Source: CAZRWH01 sp964603905 (GTDB lineage Bacteria; Patescibacteriota; Gracilibacteria; UBA1369; UBA12470). Taken from it: DNA of 16,676 nucleotides. The position numbers were made by a program, and so were the translations under genes. The DNA lies in NCBI GenBank assembly GCA_964603905.1, contig CAZRWH010000028.1, positions 1-16,676 of the forward strand, read 5' to 3'. This document shows positions 14,850 to 16,676 of this stretch, one piece after another. The first letter of the stretch is position 1. Each line of letters starts with the position of its first letter. The notes beneath the pieces were generated by a model. That model had not been told where the DNA came from. It saw only the letters and a program-made list of their open reading frames with translations, and made no database searches.

Positions 14850-15542
14850 ATGAGAAAAACAATCGCAAGGGAGCTTATGAAAAAGGTAAAAGATGATTAC
14901 GCTATTATCGCGTCTGAATTTGATAATACCCGGAAGCATGGATGGACAGATTTCGAGGTTTTTGACGGTTTTCTTAAGGACGGAATCAAGGTTCTAGACA
15001 TTGGGTGTGGCAATGGAAGGCTTAAGGATTACCTCGAATCCAAGGCGAACATTGAGTACTACGGAGTTGATAATAATGAGAAATTCATTGAGATTGCCAA
15101 GAAGCGCAATGGGAATTTTGAAGTTGGTGATTTCTTAAACCTGCCGTATCCAGACAACTACTTTGATTTGGTGTTGTCAGTTGCAGCTTTTCATCATATT
15201 CCTTCTGACTTTTACAGGTCTGAGGCGCTCAAAGAGGTTAGTAGAGTTATGAAGCCTAAATCGACTGGGATATTTTTGGTTTGGAACCTTTTTCAAAAGA
15301 AATACCGCAAGCTACGGCGCAAGAGTCTCTTGCGTTTTTGGCTTAGCTTTGGTAAATATGGCCTGCACGATTTATTTGTGCCCTGGGCGAACAAAGCAAA
15401 TAGATACTATTACGCGTTTACGAAAAACAAACTAATTAAGACTTTTAAGGATTTTAAAGTCCTGGATCTAGATTTGACCACCTCGAAGAAGAACTACTAT
15501 ATAATTTTTCAAGCCGACGATGAGACGAAAAAACAGGGTTAA
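14850..15542 (+). CDS. Trm9/ALKBH8-like class I SAM methyltransferase (predicted tRNA cm5U34 methyl-ester synthase)
   Basis: The Rossmann-fold SAM motif is LDIGCGNGR (49-57), with acidic motif II at GVDNN and motif IV at FDLVLSVAAFHH. Several features match the Trm9/ALKBH8 family rather than generic methyltransferases. These are YxxIAxxFxxTRxxxW (17-32), S-V-A-x-x-H-H (110-116), a VW(N) strand followed by a Gln (144-149), LFVPW (175-179) and RYYYAF-x-x-x-x-L (185-195, cf. RYYHLYREGEL in yeast Trm9). Family members methylate the carboxymethyl group of cm5U34 to mcm5U34. The neighbour elp3, starting 39 nt away on the other strand, would supply that substrate. This is 230 residues from ATG 14850. 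An internal ATG at 14877, preceded by AAGGGAG at only 3 nt, would give 221 and cannot be excluded. The 3' end overlaps the glycosyltransferase gene, so a role in envelope glycan methylation is the alternative, judged less likely. Confidence 0.75.
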   Translation: MRKTIARELMKKVKDDYAIIASEFDNTRKHGWTDFEVFDGFLKDGIKVLDIGCGNGRLKDYLESKANIEYYGVDNNEKFIEIAKKRNGNFEVGDFLNLPYPDNYFDLVLSVAAFHHIPSDFYRSEALKEVSRVMKPKSTGIFLVWNLFQKKYRKLRRKSLLRFWLSFGKYGLHDLFVPWANKANRYYYAFTKNKLIKTFKDFKVLDLDLTTSKKNYYIIFQADDETKKQG

Positions 15543-16347
15543 GGTGATGGGGGTTAATTTTGACCCAGTAACTCACGACGAAGCTTTGGACAAAGTTTTC
15601 TTCATGCTTAATGACGGAAAACAACATCAAATTGTAACTCCAAACCCGGAGATACTTCTTAAGGCTCAGCACGACGAAAAATACAAGAAAGTACTTAATC
15701 ATGCCGACCTAAGCATCCCTGATGGAGCAGGTATTTTATGGGCTGCAAGCCTTGAAGGCAGCACTAGTATTGTTAAGGGTGTTTGGCACATGTTTCTTCT
15801 TTTGTTTTGTTCAAAAAAAATCAAAAAAATACTCCCTGAACGTGTTACAGGCACCGACCTGATGCGTGAAATACTGGATAGATCTTCTAAAAACGGGAAT
15901 AAGCACAAAGTATTCCTTCTTGGTGCTCAAGATGGTGCCGGAGAGAAGATCAAACAGTCTTATCACTTTAAAAACAAGCATTCTAAAATAGTAGGAGCAT
16001 ATGAGGGTTCCCCTAGCGCAAAAGAAGAGATTGATATCGTTAAGCGTATCAACGAGGTACAACCTGACATTCTGTTTGTTGCTTATGGTGCTCCTGAACA
16101 AGAGAAATGGATTGCTCGAAACCTCAAAAAAATGCCTTCTGTGAAGGTTGCAATAGGAGTAGGTGGAGCATTCGACTTCCTTGCTGGAAAGGTTAAGAGA
16201 GCCCCTAAAGCCTTCAGAATGCTAGGTCTTGAATGGCTATGGCGCTTGGCAAAAGATCCTCGTAGAATTCGACGAATATGGAACGCTGTGGCTGTCTTCC
16301 CTTATCTTGTTGTTGTGAGGCGGATAAGGATTAACTTCATCCGATAG
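15520..16347 (+). CDS. tagA: WecG/TagA/CpsF-family glycosyltransferase (GT26)
   Basis: GT26 enzymes such as TagA and WecG transfer N-acetylmannosamine-type sugars to lipid-linked acceptors in cell-surface polymer synthesis. The 275-residue protein shows the family motifs VTPNPEIL (T40), IPDGAGI (D68), RVTGTDL, FLLGA, DILFVAYGAPEQEKW and GVGGAFDFLAGKVKRAP. T40 and D68 sit where TagA has its catalytic Thr and Asp. The basic C-terminus GLEWLWRLAKDPRRIRR and following hydrophobic segment fit membrane association. The ATG at 15520 overlaps the methyltransferase gene by 23 nt. A second ATG at 15547 (or GTG 15544) preceded by CAGGG would avoid overlap. Donor and acceptor cannot be told, so the symbol indicates family only. 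Confidence 0.92.
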   Translation: MRRKNRVKVMGVNFDPVTHDEALDKVFFMLNDGKQHQIVTPNPEILLKAQHDEKYKKVLNHADLSIPDGAGILWAASLEGSTSIVKGVWHMFLLLFCSKKIKKILPERVTGTDLMREILDRSSKNGNKHKVFLLGAQDGAGEKIKQSYHFKNKHSKIVGAYEGSPSAKEEIDIVKRINEVQPDILFVAYGAPEQEKWIARNLKKMPSVKVAIGVGGAFDFLAGKVKRAPKAFRMLGLEWLWRLAKDPRRIRRIWNAVAVFPYLVVVRRIRINFIR

Positions 16348-16348
16348 C

Positions 16349-16384
16349 GTAAAGGGGATGTGTCCACCTCTTACTTCTTTTTCT
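16349..16384 (+). terminator. Intrinsic terminator after the glycosyltransferase gene
   Basis: A 10-bp stem starts right after the stop: GTAAAGGGGA (16349-16358) pairs with TCC-A-CCT-C-TTAC (16363-16374) with bulges A16366 and C16370 and tetraloop TGTG, followed by TTCTTTTTCTT. The distal arm and T-run also encode the stop and last Lys codons of the convergent gene. Confidence 0.6.
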
Positions 16385-16676
16385 TGGTGGTCTTCTTCTT
16401 AGGAGTGGCCTCTTTTTGCTCTGTCATTTTTTCTATAATCTTCTCTTCTGCAATCTTGATTACCGGCCCCATGTATTTACCCATGTTTTTGGCTGCTTGT
16501 ATTGGCTTCATCACGTATACGTTTACCTTCTCGACAGTGTCTTTTGCGGTGTCTACAACTCTATTGATGTCTCTAAGGATAAGTATCATGTAAACTAGCG
16601 TGATACATAGGAAAATCGCCAATAGCGCAATTGCTATTGCCAGGGTGATGTAGAGTAGGTCTAGTGGAGTAAGCAT
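16371..16676 (-). CDS. Small single-pass membrane protein with Lys-rich tail
   Basis: The 101-residue protein has one long hydrophobic helix near the N-terminus (about residues 8-34), an amphipathic helical part (about 36-85, with VVDTAKDTVEKVNVYV), and a tail ending in KKKTTKKKK. The general pattern resembles small DUF948/YtxG-like membrane proteins, but similarity is only in overall shape, so no function is assigned. The ATG is the last codon visible in the window (16674-16676); its promoter, and possibly an earlier start, lie outside. The gene is convergent with the glycosyltransferase gene, 23 nt between stops, sharing a bidirectional-looking 3' hairpin. Confidence 0.75.
   Translation of the reverse strand: MLTPLDLLYITLAIAIALLAIFLCITLVYMILILRDINRVVDTAKDTVEKVNVYVMKPIQAAKNMGKYMGPVIKIAEEKIIEKMTEQKEATPKKKTTKKKK

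Noticed and set aside
14811..14939. 43-codon upstream extension of elp3
   Set aside because: Would overlap the divergent methyltransferase gene; the extension has no Elp3-like content.
193..16347. Alternative genetic code with UGA as glycine
   Set aside because: No in-frame TGA in several thousand codons of glycine-rich proteins, and TGA serves as the stop of the pseudouridine synthase.

Overview
The window looks like a chromosomal segment from a low-GC member of the Candidate Phyla Radiation (Patescibacteria). The evidence is a compact layout, mostly SD-poor starts with short leaders, Lys/Ala/Glu tails on small proteins (L21, the right-edge membrane protein), a lone bacterial Elp3, and a very long glycine/alanine-rich membrane protein with no recognisable family. 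UGA is read as stop and never appears inside the long genes, so the UGA=Gly lineages (recoded Gracilibacteria/Absconditabacteria) are unlikely. The exact lineage cannot be read from this sequence.

Left part (1-5320): tRNA-Leu(CAA), then a same-strand run of a membrane-anchored DsbA-like thiol oxidoreductase, the ribosome-assembly GTPase Obg (broken by a 100-N assembly gap), peptidyl-tRNA hydrolase and ribosomal protein L21. A convergent RluD-type pseudouridine synthase follows, then a tyrosyl-tRNA synthetase. This is mainly translation machinery. The rplU terminator appears to lie inside the last codons of the convergent pseudouridine synthase gene.

Middle part (5341-13256): a soluble PocR-PAS-PAS-PAS sensor with no output domain, followed 12 nt later by recG. 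Then comes a 463-nt non-coding stretch with several hairpins and a heptamer repeat, and then a 1217-residue minus-strand membrane protein of unknown function behind a near-consensus extended -10 promoter.

Right part (13257-16676): elp3 (radical SAM + GNAT, wobble-uridine cm5U formation) is divergent from a class I methyltransferase with several hallmarks of the Trm9/ALKBH8 family, which methylates cm5U34 to mcm5U34. The pair suggests a bacterial two-step, Elongator-like mcm5U34 pathway and is the most interesting observation here. The methyltransferase gene overlaps a WecG/TagA-family glycosyltransferase gene. A terminator and a convergent small membrane protein close the window.

At smaller scale, three intergenic sites carry four-unit, 7-nt-period degenerate repeats (28 nt each), and several promoters share a TGGTATA extended -10 element with leaders of roughly 3-19 nt.
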